Origin: an uncultured Bacteroidia bacterium
Lineage (GTDB): Bacteria > Bacteroidota > Bacteroidia > Bacteroidales > UBA932
Direction of reading: 5' to 3'
Assembly: GCA_902785785.1 (NCBI GenBank)
Contig: CADAAA010000001.1
Location: 248,001 to 312,000 of the forward strand
DNA: 64,000 nucleotides
Each line of letters starts with the position of its first letter. Position 1 is the first letter of the stretch. A program made the translations under genes and the position numbers. This document shows positions 1 through 8,405 of this stretch, piece after piece. Below the pieces are notes generated by a model. It saw only the letters and a program-made list of their open reading frames with translations. It did not search any database and was not told where the DNA came from.

Positions 1-300
1 CATACGCTGGAGGCCACGCGTGCAAACCGGGAACTGCAGGACAACCTCAGCGCTCCTGCGCATCTCATCCATGGATCGTCCGAGGGCCGTTTCCGCATCA
101 CCTATTGCCCCGGTCCCGGTATGACTCGCGAGGAGATTGAAGGCGTGGGATTCGACTATGCGCCTCTCGATGAAATGATGGAAAGATACGATGTGCCTTC
201 CCTCAAGGACGGATGGAATACCGTCGGGGGAGAGGATATCTATTATATATCCAATCCGGCCCTGGGCCTGTGGGCCCATCCGGACAGGTTCAAGGACTGA
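1..300 (+). CDS. C-terminal fragment, possible LarA-like (lactate racemase domain) protein
   Basis: The reading frame is open from the first base to a TGA at 298-300, giving 99 residues of the C-terminus only. The end contains the stretches GRFRITYCPGPG, VGFDYAPLDEMM and IYYISNPALGLW. The pattern of a strand, a short helix with a glycine-phenylalanine turn, and a final strand with a proline resembles the C-terminal part of nickel-pincer lactate racemase LarA (DUF2088) paralogues as I remember them. That is inference from a short piece. The gene stops 3 nt before pdxB, so the two are probably cotranscribed. With the N-terminal domain outside the window the call stays tentative. Confidence 0.45.
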   Translation, partial: HTLEATRANRELQDNLSAPAHLIHGSSEGRFRITYCPGPGMTREEIEGVGFDYAPLDEMMERYDVPSLKDGWNTVGGEDIYYISNPALGLWAHPDRFKD

Positions 301-303
301 GCC

Positions 304-1437
304 ATGAAGATAGTCTGCGACAACAAGATACCGTTCCTGCGCGGGGCTTTAGAGCCTTACGCGGAAGTCGTATACCTGCCTGGTGCCGAGACGACGCCGG
401 AGGTGGTGAAGGATGCCGACGCGATAGTCACGCGCACGCGTACCCGTTGCGATGCATCCCTCCTGATCGGGTCGTCCGTCCGGGCGATAGCCACGGCCAC
501 GATAGGTTTCGACCATATAGATACGGCGTGGTGTGAAGCCAACGGGATTGCTTGGAGCAATGCTCCCGGGTGCAATTCCTGGTCCGTCAAGCAGTATATC
601 TCGTCGGTGCTGGCCGTGCTCGCAGAGCGTCACGGCCTGCAGCTTGACACCCTTACACTCGGTGTCGTGGGCGTCGGCAACGTCGGCTCCAAGGTAGCCG
701 AAGTCGGCCGCGCCTTCGGCATGCGGGTCCTTCTCAATGACCCGCCGCGTGCCCGTGCCGAGGGCGGTGAGGCATTCACGGATCTCGATACTCTTCTCAG
801 GGAGAGCGACATCGTCACGGTACATGTGCCGCTGACGCGCGGCGGCGAGGATGCCACATGGCATCTGTTCGACGCCGCCCGCCTCGAGCGCATGCGCCCT
901 TCGCAGGTCCTCATCAATTCCTCCCGCGGTCCGGTAGTGGACAATGCCGCGTTGAAGGACGCCTTGCACAAGGGGGCACTTAAGGCCGCCGTGCTCGATG
1001 TCTGGGAAGGTGAGCCGGATATCGATATCGAACTGCTTGGTCTGCTGGATATTGCGACTCCGCATATAGCCGGCTACAGTGCCGACGGCAAGGCCAACGG
1101 CACGACGATGAGTGTCCGCTACCTCGCTTCGAAACTCGGACTGCCCCTTACGGAGTGGACCGCATCGGGGATTCCGGCACCTGAGCAGGCGCTGGAATTC
1201 GCGGTCGACGCCTCCGGCAGGACCGTGCAGGAAGTCCTCATCGAGGCCGTCCTGCATACTTACGACGTGCGCCGCGACAGCGACGCGCTGCGCGCCGCGC
1301 CCGGCTCGTTCGAGCGCCTGCGCGGCGACTACTGGGTGCGGAGGGAGCCGTCGGCGTTCACGCTGACACTCCTGCACGGCACCGGGGACCTCGCGTCCCG
1401 CCTTGAAAGGATAGGATTCAAAGTTAAAACACAATAA
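304..1437 (+). CDS. pdxB: 4-phosphoerythronate dehydrogenase
   Basis: PdxB oxidises 4-phospho-D-erythronate with NAD in the DXP-dependent route to pyridoxal 5-phosphate, in the cytoplasm. The 377 residues match the family length. The Rossmann motif GVVGVGNVG lies at about 120-128. The catalytic triad of the D-2-hydroxyacid dehydrogenase family is visible as Arg208 (INSSRGPVVD), Glu237 (WEGEPD) and His254 (ATPHIAGYS). The early segment ATATIGFDHID is typical of the family, and a C-terminal dimerisation part follows at about 290-377. The ATG lies 3 nt after the preceding stop, and gnd starts 1 nt after this stop, so it sits in a tight operon. There is no functional link to the uronate genes that follow beyond cotranscription. 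Confidence 0.93.
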   Translation: MKIVCDNKIPFLRGALEPYAEVVYLPGAETTPEVVKDADAIVTRTRTRCDASLLIGSSVRAIATATIGFDHIDTAWCEANGIAWSNAPGCNSWSVKQYISSVLAVLAERHGLQLDTLTLGVVGVGNVGSKVAEVGRAFGMRVLLNDPPRARAEGGEAFTDLDTLLRESDIVTVHVPLTRGGEDATWHLFDAARLERMRPSQVLINSSRGPVVDNAALKDALHKGALKAAVLDVWEGEPDIDIELLGLLDIATPHIAGYSADGKANGTTMSVRYLASKLGLPLTEWTASGIPAPEQALEFAVDASGRTVQEVLIEAVLHTYDVRRDSDALRAAPGSFERLRGDYWVRREPSAFTLTLLHGTGDLASRLERIGFKVKTQ

Positions 1438-1438
1438 T

Positions 1439-2896
1439 ATGAAGGAATTATCGGATATCGGACTCATAGGTCTCGCCGTTATGGGCGAGAACCTAGTGCT
1501 GAACATGGAGAGCAAAGGCTTCCGTGTCAGCGTGTTCAACCGCACCGTCGAGAAGGTGGACAAGTTCATGGAAGGTCGCGGAAAGGGCCTGAACATTTAC
1601 GGCGCCCATTCCCTCGAGGATTTCGTGGCGTCGCTGAAGGCTCCGCGCAAGGTCTTCCTCATGGTCAAGGCGGGCGCCGCCGTCGATGCTTTCATCGACA
1701 AGCTCATACCCGTGCTGTCGCCCGGTGACATCATCATCGACGGCGGCAACACCCATTTCCCCGACACCGCACGCCGTACCGAATATGTGGAGAGCAAGGG
1801 TCTCCTGTACATCGGCACGGGAGTGTCCGGCGGCGAGGAAGGAGCCCTGAAGGGTCCTTCGATGATGCCCGGAGGCTCTCCGGCTGCATGGCCGTATGTC
1901 AAGCCTATCTTCCAGGGTATCTGCGCCAAGGTTGCAGACGGATCTCCCTGCTGCGACTGGGTTGGTGAAGGCGGTGCAGGACATTTCGTCAAGATGGTCC
2001 ACAACGGCATCGAGTACGGAGACATCCAGCTCATCTGCGAGTGCTACCAGATCATGAAGGACATCCTCGGCATGACCAACGAGGAGATGCATGAGACTTT
2101 CGCAGAATGGAACAAGGGCGACCTTGATTCCTACCTCATCGAGATTACGAGGGACATCCTCGCCAAGAAGGATGACGAGGGCCGCTACGTGCTTGACTAT
2201 ATCCTTGACACGGCCGGCCAGAAAGGTACTGGCAAATGGACGGCTGTCTCAGCCCTCGACCAGGGCGTTCCGCTTACGCTTATCGGCGAGTCCGTCTTCG
2301 CACGCTGCCTCTCCGCCCAGAAGGAGGAGCGCGTCGCCGCCTCCGGTATCCTCCAGGGGCCCAGGCCCGCGAAGTTCGCCGGCGACCGCACCGCTTTCCT
2401 CGAGGACCTGCGCAAGGCTCTCTTCGCCGCCAAGGTCGTATCATACGCCCAGGGGTACGCGCTGATGCGCGCCGCCGCCAAGGAGTACGGTTGGAACCTC
2501 AACTACGGCGGCATCGCCCTGATGTGGCGCGGCGGCTGCATCATCCGCAGCGTGTTCCTCGGCCGCATCAAGGAGGCGTTCGACAAGGATCCTGACATTG
2601 CCAACATCCTTCTGGATCCGTATTTCAGCGGCAAGCTCGCCGAAGCCCAGCAGGGCTGGCGCAATGTCCTCTGTACGGCCATCCAGAACGGTGTTCCCGC
2701 ACCCTGCCTGACCGCGGGACTTCAGTACTATGACGGCTACCGTTGCTCGCGCCTGCCTGCCAATATGCTGCAGGCTCAGCGCGATTTCTTCGGGGCCCAT
2801 ACCTACGAGCGTACCGACCGTCCGCGCGGAGAATTCTTCCATACCAATTGGACCGGTCACGGAGGTGACACAGTTTCTTCAACCTATAATGCATAA
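1439..2896 (+). CDS. gnd: 6-phosphogluconate dehydrogenase, decarboxylating
   Basis: The enzyme oxidatively decarboxylates 6-phosphogluconate to ribulose 5-phosphate and makes NADPH. The N-terminal coenzyme domain shows IGLIGLAVMGENL (about 8-20) and the NADP-selective loop FNRTVEKV. The family active-site segment GAGHFVKMVHNGIEYGD carries Lys185, Asn189 and Glu192. The length of 485 residues is that of the long (E. coli-type) form. The ATG follows the pdxB stop by one base, which suggests translational coupling. The next gene, uxaE, begins almost at this stop. It is unusual to find an oxidative pentose phosphate enzyme at the head of a hexuronate set; a shared need to handle sugar acids is only an inference. 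Confidence 0.95.
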   Translation: MKELSDIGLIGLAVMGENLVLNMESKGFRVSVFNRTVEKVDKFMEGRGKGLNIYGAHSLEDFVASLKAPRKVFLMVKAGAAVDAFIDKLIPVLSPGDIIIDGGNTHFPDTARRTEYVESKGLLYIGTGVSGGEEGALKGPSMMPGGSPAAWPYVKPIFQGICAKVADGSPCCDWVGEGGAGHFVKMVHNGIEYGDIQLICECYQIMKDILGMTNEEMHETFAEWNKGDLDSYLIEITRDILAKKDDEGRYVLDYILDTAGQKGTGKWTAVSALDQGVPLTLIGESVFARCLSAQKEERVAASGILQGPRPAKFAGDRTAFLEDLRKALFAAKVVSYAQGYALMRAAAKEYGWNLNYGGIALMWRGGCIIRSVFLGRIKEAFDKDPDIANILLDPYFSGKLAEAQQGWRNVLCTAIQNGVPAPCLTAGLQYYDGYRCSRLPANMLQAQRDFFGAHTYERTDRPRGEFFHTNWTGHGGDTVSSTYNA

Positions 2897-2900
2897 GACA

Positions 2901-4049
2901 ATGATGGAGATCGGCAAATATTCATTCGGAATCGGAGACCGCTTCGCGCACGAAGGGGTCAATCAGCTCAAGGCCCTCATAGAGGCCGAGGAGCGTTTCG
3001 GCGTACATTTCGACCCGGTGTGGAACAAGTCCAACCGCGAGCATCAGATAGTCGGCACCGAACCTGCCGAGACCCGCCGCGAGGCCGATGAGGCCGTGGC
3101 TGCGCTCGGCTACAAGGACAGGTATTTCGTCGACGCCGACCATATCAACCTTACCAACGTCGACCGTTTCATCGAGGCGTCCGACTTCTTCACGATCGAC
3201 GTTGCCGACTATATCGGCAAGACCGGTACGATGGAGGAGCGTTTCCTCCCGGCTATCAAAGAGGCCGGAAGGATCTACCGCCACATCGCAGAGTGCAAGG
3301 GAGCGGGCAATTTCGTCACCGAAGTCTCCATGGATGAGGTTGACAAGGCTCAGACCCCGGAGGAACTCAGGTACATCCTAAAGGAGCTTGCAGCAGAGAA
3401 AATCCCTCTCCAAACCATAGCGCCCAAGTTCACCGGCCGTTTCAACAAGGGAGTGGACTACCGCGGCGACCTCGCATTGTTCGAGAAGGAGTTCGAGCAG
3501 GATCTGATGGTGATCGCCGAGGCCGTGAAGGCTTACGGCCTTCCCGCAAACCTCAAGCTCTCGATCCACTCTGGTTCGGACAAGTTCTCCATCTATCCCA
3601 TCATGGGCCGTCTCATCCGCAAGCATGACGCCGGTATCCACATCAAGACTGCCGGTACGACATGGCTCGAGGAGAACATAGGTCTGGCTGTCGCCGACCC
3701 TGCCGCTTTGGTGCTCGCCAAGAAGATCTACGTGAACGCCCTCGGCCGCATGGAGGAACTGGCAGTACCGTACGCCACTGTCATTGACATCGATGAGTCC
3801 AAGCTTCCTTTACCGGAGGAGGTCGCAGGCTGGGACGCCGACACATATGCACGCACTCTCCGCCACAATCAGGAGGACCCGCTCTACAACCCTTCCTTCC
3901 GTCAGCTCATCCATGTCAGCTACAAGATAGCCGCCGAGCTCGGCGACGAGTTCTATCCGGCCCTCGAGAAGCACACCGACGTCATCGGCGAGCAGATCAC
4001 GGCCAATCTCTGTGAGCGTCACATCAAGCGTCTCTTCCCCGGGAAATAA
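2901..4049 (+). CDS. uxaE: D-tagaturonate epimerase family protein
   Basis: UxaE interconverts D-tagaturonate and D-fructuronate, so galacturonate can enter the same branch as glucuronate. The protein starts MMEIGKYSFGIGDRFAHEG, the typical opening of this family, and keeps the segments YFVDADHINLTNVDRF and SIHSGSDKFSIYPIMGR, which carry the histidines and acids expected for a metal-dependent epimerase. I chose the ATG at 2901, just after the gnd stop (2894-2896). An ATG at 2889 in the same frame would overlap gnd, and one at 2904 is equally possible. The length is 382 residues. It is followed 12 nt later by eda, and uxaC is three genes on, which supports the role in uronate breakdown. Confidence 0.85.
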   Translation: MMEIGKYSFGIGDRFAHEGVNQLKALIEAEERFGVHFDPVWNKSNREHQIVGTEPAETRREADEAVAALGYKDRYFVDADHINLTNVDRFIEASDFFTIDVADYIGKTGTMEERFLPAIKEAGRIYRHIAECKGAGNFVTEVSMDEVDKAQTPEELRYILKELAAEKIPLQTIAPKFTGRFNKGVDYRGDLALFEKEFEQDLMVIAEAVKAYGLPANLKLSIHSGSDKFSIYPIMGRLIRKHDAGIHIKTAGTTWLEENIGLAVADPAALVLAKKIYVNALGRMEELAVPYATVIDIDESKLPLPEEVAGWDADTYARTLRHNQEDPLYNPSFRQLIHVSYKIAAELGDEFYPALEKHTDVIGEQITANLCERHIKRLFPGK

Positions 4050-4061
4050 AACGAAAGCATT

Positions 4062-4727
4062 ATGGCACAGTACAATAAACTCCAAGTCTTGACCGCCATG
4101 AAGGAGACGGGTATCGTCCCCGTCTTCTATCATTCCGATCCGGCTGTCGCCAAACAGGTCCTCAAGGCCTGCTACGACGGTGGCATCCGCGTATTCGAGT
4201 ATGCCAATCGCGGGGATTTCGCCCAGGGGGTGTTCAGCGTTCTTGTCAAATACGCCGAGGCTGAACTGCCCGGCATGATCATGGGTATCGGCTCGGTCGT
4301 GGATCCGGCTACTGCCGCGATGTATATCCAGCTCGGAGCCAACTTCGTTGTCGGCCCTCTCTTCAACCCCGCCGTTGCTCCGGTGTGCAACCGCAGGCTC
4401 ATCCCTTACATGCCCGGCTGCGGAAGCGTGACCGAGGTCGGGATGGCCCAGGAGGCCGGCTGCGATGTCTGCAAGGTGTTCCCCGGTGAGGTGCTCGGCC
4501 CGGCCTTTGTCAAGGGCCTCCGCGCTCCTATGCCCTGGAGCCAGGTGATGGTCACGGGAGGCGTCAAGCCCACCAGGGAAAACCTCGAGGGCTGGTTCAG
4601 GGCCGGAGTGACATGCGTCGGCATGGGCTCCAACCTCTTTCCCAAGGATGCCATCGAGGCAGGGGACTGGGACAGGATAGCCAGTCTCTGCCGAGACGCT
4701 CTCGCCATCGTAAAAGAAGTAAAATAA
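4062..4727 (+). CDS. eda: 2-dehydro-3-deoxy-phosphogluconate (KDPG) aldolase
   Basis: This class I aldolase splits KDPG into pyruvate and glyceraldehyde 3-phosphate, the last step of hexuronate breakdown and of the Entner-Doudoroff path. The segment [12 protein letters not shown] gives the catalytic Glu46, and CKVFPGE gives the Schiff-base Lys138. A phosphate-binding end with [12 protein letters not shown] and GMGSNLF follows. The length of 221 residues fits the family. It lies between uxaE and the hexuronate carrier with short gaps of 12 and 13 nt, so it belongs to the same operon. The phenylalanine after the active lysine and the Tyr in EYANR are features of the Bacteroidetes branch as I know it. 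Confidence 0.92.
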   Translation: MAQYNKLQVLTAMKETGIVPVFYHSDPAVAKQVLKACYDGGIRVFEYANRGDFAQGVFSVLVKYAEAELPGMIMGIGSVVDPATAAMYIQLGANFVVGPLFNPAVAPVCNRRLIPYMPGCGSVTEVGMAQEAGCDVCKVFPGEVLGPAFVKGLRAPMPWSQVMVTGGVKPTRENLEGWFRAGVTCVGMGSNLFPKDAIEAGDWDRIASLCRDALAIVKEVK

Positions 4728-4740
4728 CCAACCACACGAT

Positions 4741-6192
4741 ATGTCCACTCAAGCTAAACTGATGACCAACTGGCGCTGGTGGCTGTGCTCGCTGCTCTTC
4801 GTGGCGACCACTGTCAACTACCTCGACCGCCAGGTTCTCTCCTTGACCTACAAGGAGTTCATAGCGCCTCAATTCCATTGGAACGATGCTGACTACGGCA
4901 CCATTACATCTTTCTTCTCCATCTTCTACGCCGTTGCATGCCTGTTTGCGGGCAAGTTCGTGGACTGGATGGGTACCAAGAAGGGATATCTCATCGCCAT
5001 CGGCGTCTGGTCGGTAGGTGCGTGCATGCACGCGGCCTGCGGCTGGGCTACGGCCGCCCTTGTGGACGGCGTGCCCAACGCCGCCGCGCTGAAGGGCCTC
5101 GAGGCCGGCAGCAACGTTGCGCTTGCAGTCTCCACGACTTCGGTTTACCTGTTCATGCTCTGCCGCGGCATCCTAGCCCTGGGTGAGTCAGGCAACTTCC
5201 CGGCCGCCATCAAGGTGACAGCCGAGTATTTCCCGAAGAAGGACCGCGCTTTCTCGACCTCCATTTTCAATGCCGGTGCATCTGTGGGTGCGCTCGCAGC
5301 TCCGCTCTGCATACCGGTGCTGGCGAAGTCCCTCGGCTGGGAGATGGCCTTCATCATTATCGGTGCTCTGGGCTTCATCTGGATGTTCTTCTGGGCGTTC
5401 ATGTATGACAAGCCCGAGAACAGCAAGCACGTGAACGCTGCCGAACTCGAATACATCCATCAGGATGATGCCGATGAGCCCGCTGCCAAGCCTTCCGAGG
5501 AGAAGGCCATCCCGTTCTTCAAGTGCTTCACATTCAAGCAGACATGGCAGTTCATAGCCGGTAAGTTCTTCACGGACGGTGTGTGGTGGTTCTTCCTGTT
5601 CTGGGCTCCTGCGTATTTCCATGACCAGTTCAACGCTCCGGCTTCCACACCGCTTGGGCAGGGACTCATTTTCACGCTTTACGCTATCGTGACGGTCGTG
5701 TCTATCATCGGTGGCTACCTCCCCAAGTTCTTCGTTGAGAAGAAAGGCATGCACCCTTATTCAGGGCGCATGCTCGCAATGCTGATATTCGCTTTCTTCC
5801 CGATAGCCGCGCTATTCGCGCAGCCGCTCGGCCTGAATTTCAACAACCCCTGGTGGCCGGCCATCCTGATCGGCCTTGCCGCCGCGGGACACCAGGCTTG
5901 GTCCGCCAACCTCTTCTCGACCATCGGTGACATGTTCCCCAAGAGCACCATCGCCAGCATCACCGGCATCGGCACCATGGCTGGCGGTATCGGCTCGATG
6001 ATCGTTCAGAAGGTTGCCGGCAACCTCTTCACCTACGCAGAGAATGCGGGTCCGGCTTTCCATTTCATGGGCTTCGAAGGCAAGCCTGCGGGCTATTTCA
6101 TCGTATTCTGTTTCTGCGGTGTGGCGTACCTCATCGCGTGGACGGTCATGAAGTCCCTCGTTCCTAACTACAAACCGATCGTAATTGACTAA
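4741..6192 (+). CDS. MFS hexuronate transporter (ExuT-like, anion:cation symporter family)
   Basis: This is an inner-membrane carrier of 483 residues with about 12 hydrophobic segments and a charged central loop near 235-260 (ELEYIHQDDADEP). The start WRWWLCSLLFVATTVNYLDRQVLS is the hallmark of the ACS branch of the major facilitator superfamily, to which ExuT, GudP and DgoT belong. The segment RGILALGESGNFPAAIK in the fourth helix is also diagnostic. The substrate (glucuronate/galacturonate) is inferred from its place between eda and uxaC. A sugar-acid substrate other than hexuronates cannot be excluded from sequence alone. Confidence 0.88.
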   Translation: MSTQAKLMTNWRWWLCSLLFVATTVNYLDRQVLSLTYKEFIAPQFHWNDADYGTITSFFSIFYAVACLFAGKFVDWMGTKKGYLIAIGVWSVGACMHAACGWATAALVDGVPNAAALKGLEAGSNVALAVSTTSVYLFMLCRGILALGESGNFPAAIKVTAEYFPKKDRAFSTSIFNAGASVGALAAPLCIPVLAKSLGWEMAFIIIGALGFIWMFFWAFMYDKPENSKHVNAAELEYIHQDDADEPAAKPSEEKAIPFFKCFTFKQTWQFIAGKFFTDGVWWFFLFWAPAYFHDQFNAPASTPLGQGLIFTLYAIVTVVSIIGGYLPKFFVEKKGMHPYSGRMLAMLIFAFFPIAALFAQPLGLNFNNPWWPAILIGLAAAGHQAWSANLFSTIGDMFPKSTIASITGIGTMAGGIGSMIVQKVAGNLFTYAENAGPAFHFMGFEGKPAGYFIVFCFCGVAYLIAWTVMKSLVPNYKPIVID

Positions 6193-6200
6193 AACATGCC

Positions 6201-7601
6201 ATGAGTTTCATCCATGAAGATTTCATGCTCACTGGCGACCATGCACGTGAGCTATACCACGGGAGTGCAGAGGGACTGCCCATCATAGACTATCACTGCC
6301 ACCTCGATCCCCGGGAAATAGCGGAGAACATACAGTTCCGCGACATTACCCAGCTGTGGCTGGGCGGGGACCATTACAAATGGCGCGCGATGCGTGCAAA
6401 CGGCGTGACGGAAGACTATATCACGGGTGACCGCAGCCCTTGGGAGAAGTTCGAGAAATGGGCGGATACCCTGTCCCATGCCTATCGCAACCCTTTGTAC
6501 CACTGGTCGCACCTGGAGCTCAGCCGCGTGTTCGGCATCGATACCATCCTCAAGCCGGAAACAGCGCGTGACATCTATGAGGAGTGCAATGCCAAGCTGG
6601 CTACGGAGGAGTTCCGCGGCCAGGCACTCATCCGCAAGTTCAACGTCGAGGTTGTATGCACGACCGACGACCCAGCGGATGACCTTAGATGGCATAGGCG
6701 GATCTCTTTGGAGCCTTTCGGGACCAAGGTCCTTCCGGCATGGCGACCGGACAAGGCGATGGCCATCGAGAATCCCAAGGCTTATGTCGCGTATTTGGAC
6801 AAGCTCGGCGAGGCTGCGGATATGAACATTGATTCTTATGCAGAACTTATCGAGGCATTGAGGAAGCGGCACGGCTACTTCGCTTCGATGGGCTGCAAGC
6901 TTTCCGACCACGGCATCGATACTTTCTATGCCGCGGATTATACCGAGCGTGATATTGAGATGATATTCAAACGGGTGCTTATGGGCAAGACTCCGGACGC
7001 CGCTGATCTGGGCAGATTCCGCAGCGCTTTCCTGCATGACATGGCGGTCATGGATGCGGAGAAAGGTTGGGCGCAGCAATTCCATGTCGGCCCCCTGCGC
7101 AACAACAACGAAAAGATGTTCAAGCTGATCGGTCCCGACACAGGCTTCGATGCCATCGGCGACCTGCCGGTAGCCGCTGCGGGACATAAGTTCTTCAGCC
7201 GACTCGCTGCCGAGGACAAACTCGCAAAGACTATCCTTTACTGCCTTAACCCCAAGGACAATGAGGTGTTCATGGCCATGGCCTACACCTTCAACGACGG
7301 CAGTGTCCCGGGTAAGATGCAGCTTGGTTCCGGCTGGTGGTTCCTCGATCAGGAGGACGGCATGCGCAAGCAGCTCAACACCGTGAGCATGCAAGGCCTG
7401 CTGAGCCGCTTCGTCGGTATGCTGACAGATTCGCGCAGCTTCATCAGCTACCCGCGCCATGAGTATTTCCGCAGGATCCTCTGCGACCTTGTCGGACGCG
7501 ACCTGGACGAGGGCAAACTGCCCGTGTCCGAGCTCCCTTCCATCGGCCGCATGGTCCAGGACATCTCCTACTACAACGCCAAGCGGTACTTCGAGTTTTA
7601 A
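6201..7601 (+). CDS. uxaC: glucuronate/galacturonate isomerase
   Basis: UxaC isomerises D-glucuronate to D-fructuronate and D-galacturonate to D-tagaturonate. It is an amidohydrolase-fold enzyme of 466 residues, the usual size. Visible signatures are PIIDYHCHLDPREIAEN near the N-terminus (metal-binding HxH), the segment WRAMRANGV, VVCTTDDPADDL, and a C-terminal SYPRHEYFRRILC. It is the last gene of the plus-strand uronate set and lies 8 nt after the carrier. Its stop codon overlaps the stop of the convergent PIN toxin gene (7598-7601). No strong terminator hairpin is visible between the two convergent genes. Confidence 0.95.
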   Translation: MSFIHEDFMLTGDHARELYHGSAEGLPIIDYHCHLDPREIAENIQFRDITQLWLGGDHYKWRAMRANGVTEDYITGDRSPWEKFEKWADTLSHAYRNPLYHWSHLELSRVFGIDTILKPETARDIYEECNAKLATEEFRGQALIRKFNVEVVCTTDDPADDLRWHRRISLEPFGTKVLPAWRPDKAMAIENPKAYVAYLDKLGEAADMNIDSYAELIEALRKRHGYFASMGCKLSDHGIDTFYAADYTERDIEMIFKRVLMGKTPDAADLGRFRSAFLHDMAVMDAEKGWAQQFHVGPLRNNNEKMFKLIGPDTGFDAIGDLPVAAAGHKFFSRLAAEDKLAKTILYCLNPKDNEVFMAMAYTFNDGSVPGKMQLGSGWWFLDQEDGMRKQLNTVSMQGLLSRFVGMLTDSRSFISYPRHEYFRRILCDLVGRDLDEGKLPVSELPSIGRMVQDISYYNAKRYFEF

Positions 7602-8011
7602 TTACACTGTGCCAGAAACTCGGCTGGAGTGAGGACCGGGATGTCGGTGAAGTCCCGGAAATGCGCGGTGTTGTCCGTGACGATCACATCGCAGAGCTTT
7701 TCTTCGGCACACATGATCTGGAGGGAATCCTCGAAGTCGGGGCTGCTGCAATTCCTTATCGCCGTCACCATCTGGGAGTCGTTCATCGGCAGGACTTCAC
7801 AGAACTTATAAAGTTTGGACAGGCAGGCCTTGACTTCGTCCATCGGTCTTTTGCGCAGTACATAGGCAATATTCGCCATAGTGAGGAAGGAGACATAGAC
7901 TCTGGTCCATTCATCTTCATGACCGATGCTGATGATACGTCGGGCGTCATCGGCTCCATCCCTGTCCAGAACGAGGTCGAGCAGGACGTTGGTGTCAAGG
8001 AATACCTTCAT
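7598..8011 (-). CDS. PIN-domain toxin (VapC-like ribonuclease)
   Basis: The protein has 137 residues and starts MKVFLDTNVLLDLVLDR, the first acidic strand of a PIN domain. Further acidic residues sit in SPDFEDSLQ (about 92-100) and DVIVTDNTAHF (about 108-118), which completes the four-acid site for Mg2+-dependent RNA cleavage. Its ATG overlaps the stop of the upstream gene in an ATGA junction, so toxin translation is coupled to that of the putative antitoxin. In VapBC modules the toxin cuts tRNA or rRNA and is held by its partner; the target here is unknown. It is most like the PIN_3-type proteins found with ribbon-helix-helix partners in Bacteroidales. Confidence 0.85.
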   Translation of the reverse strand: MKVFLDTNVLLDLVLDRDGADDARRIISIGHEDEWTRVYVSFLTMANIAYVLRKRPMDEVKACLSKLYKFCEVLPMNDSQMVTAIRNCSSPDFEDSLQIMCAEEKLCDVIVTDNTAHFRDFTDIPVLTPAEFLAQCN

Positions 8012-8304
8012 TTCCCGAGGATATAAGCGAGCCGGTCATCAGCTGCCAGCTCTTCGTCAGTGAATTCGACCTTGAAGGAGGAGAGAGCCTGGATCTCATG
8101 CGAAATCTCCTTCGGGACTTTTATCTCCTTGAGTTCTGCTTCCAGGCGGGCGTATTTGTCTTCTCCGCTATCGAGGGCATTCTGAATGGCGCCCTCGACA
8201 TAGGCATTGACGCTTTTCCGCTCGAGCCGGGCGCGTCTCTTCAGCCTGCTGACAAGCTCGGGGCTGAAGCGGAACGCGGTCTGTACTGTTCTTGTTCCTT
8301 CCAT
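8008..8304 (-). CDS. ribbon-helix-helix antitoxin of the PIN pair
   Basis: The protein has 98 residues counted from the ATG at 8304. A longer frame begins at 8388, but it would run through the araB terminator and the -7 box, so I reject it. The N-terminus TVQTAFRFSPELVSRLKRRA followed by KSVNAYVEGAIQ has the strand-helix-helix pattern of an RHH/CopG-type DNA-binding domain. The C-terminal half is acidic (FTDEELAADDRLAYILG) and probably wraps the toxin. The TGA stop overlaps the toxin ATG. Autoregulation of its own promoter is expected for the family but is not shown here. Confidence 0.75.
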   Translation of the reverse strand: MEGTRTVQTAFRFSPELVSRLKRRARLERKSVNAYVEGAIQNALDSGEDKYARLEAELKEIKVPKEISHEIQALSSFKVEFTDEELAADDRLAYILGK

Positions 8305-8320
8305 TTGTATAACTTTTTTA

Positions 8321-8349
8321 CAAATATATAACAAATCCGGAAAAACAAA
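8321..8349 (-). promoter_or_regulatory. Bacteroidetes-type promoter for the antitoxin/toxin pair
   Basis: On the minus strand TATATTTG (8328-8321) matches the -7 consensus TAnnTTTG. A TTTG (8349-8346) lies 17 nt upstream, close to the expected -33 spacing. It lies immediately after the araB terminator, so the pair has its own start. Confidence 0.6.
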
Positions 8350-8350
8350 A

Positions 8351-8384
8351 ATACTCCCCGCTTCACGATAGAGGCGGGGAGTAT
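8351..8384 (-). terminator. Rho-independent terminator of the arabinose operon
   Basis: Arms 8351-8361 and 8374-8384 are perfect 11-bp complements (ATACTCCCCGC and its reverse complement). They extend by three further pairs, including one G-T, to a six-base loop. On the minus strand the stem is followed by TTTTTGTTTTT, a typical U-tract. It closes the operon 22 nt after the araB stop. Confidence 0.9.
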
Positions 8385-8405
8385 TCAATAATTATCGGGA
8401 TGCAG

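Noticed and set aside
349-1596. Minus-strand frame of about 415 codons opposite pdxB
   Set aside because: Its product is Arg/His-rich with no recognisable motif, and pdxB on the other strand has all catalytic residues.
8305-8388. Longer antitoxin start at 8388
   Set aside because: It would place coding sequence over the araB terminator stem and over the -7 box at 8328-8321.
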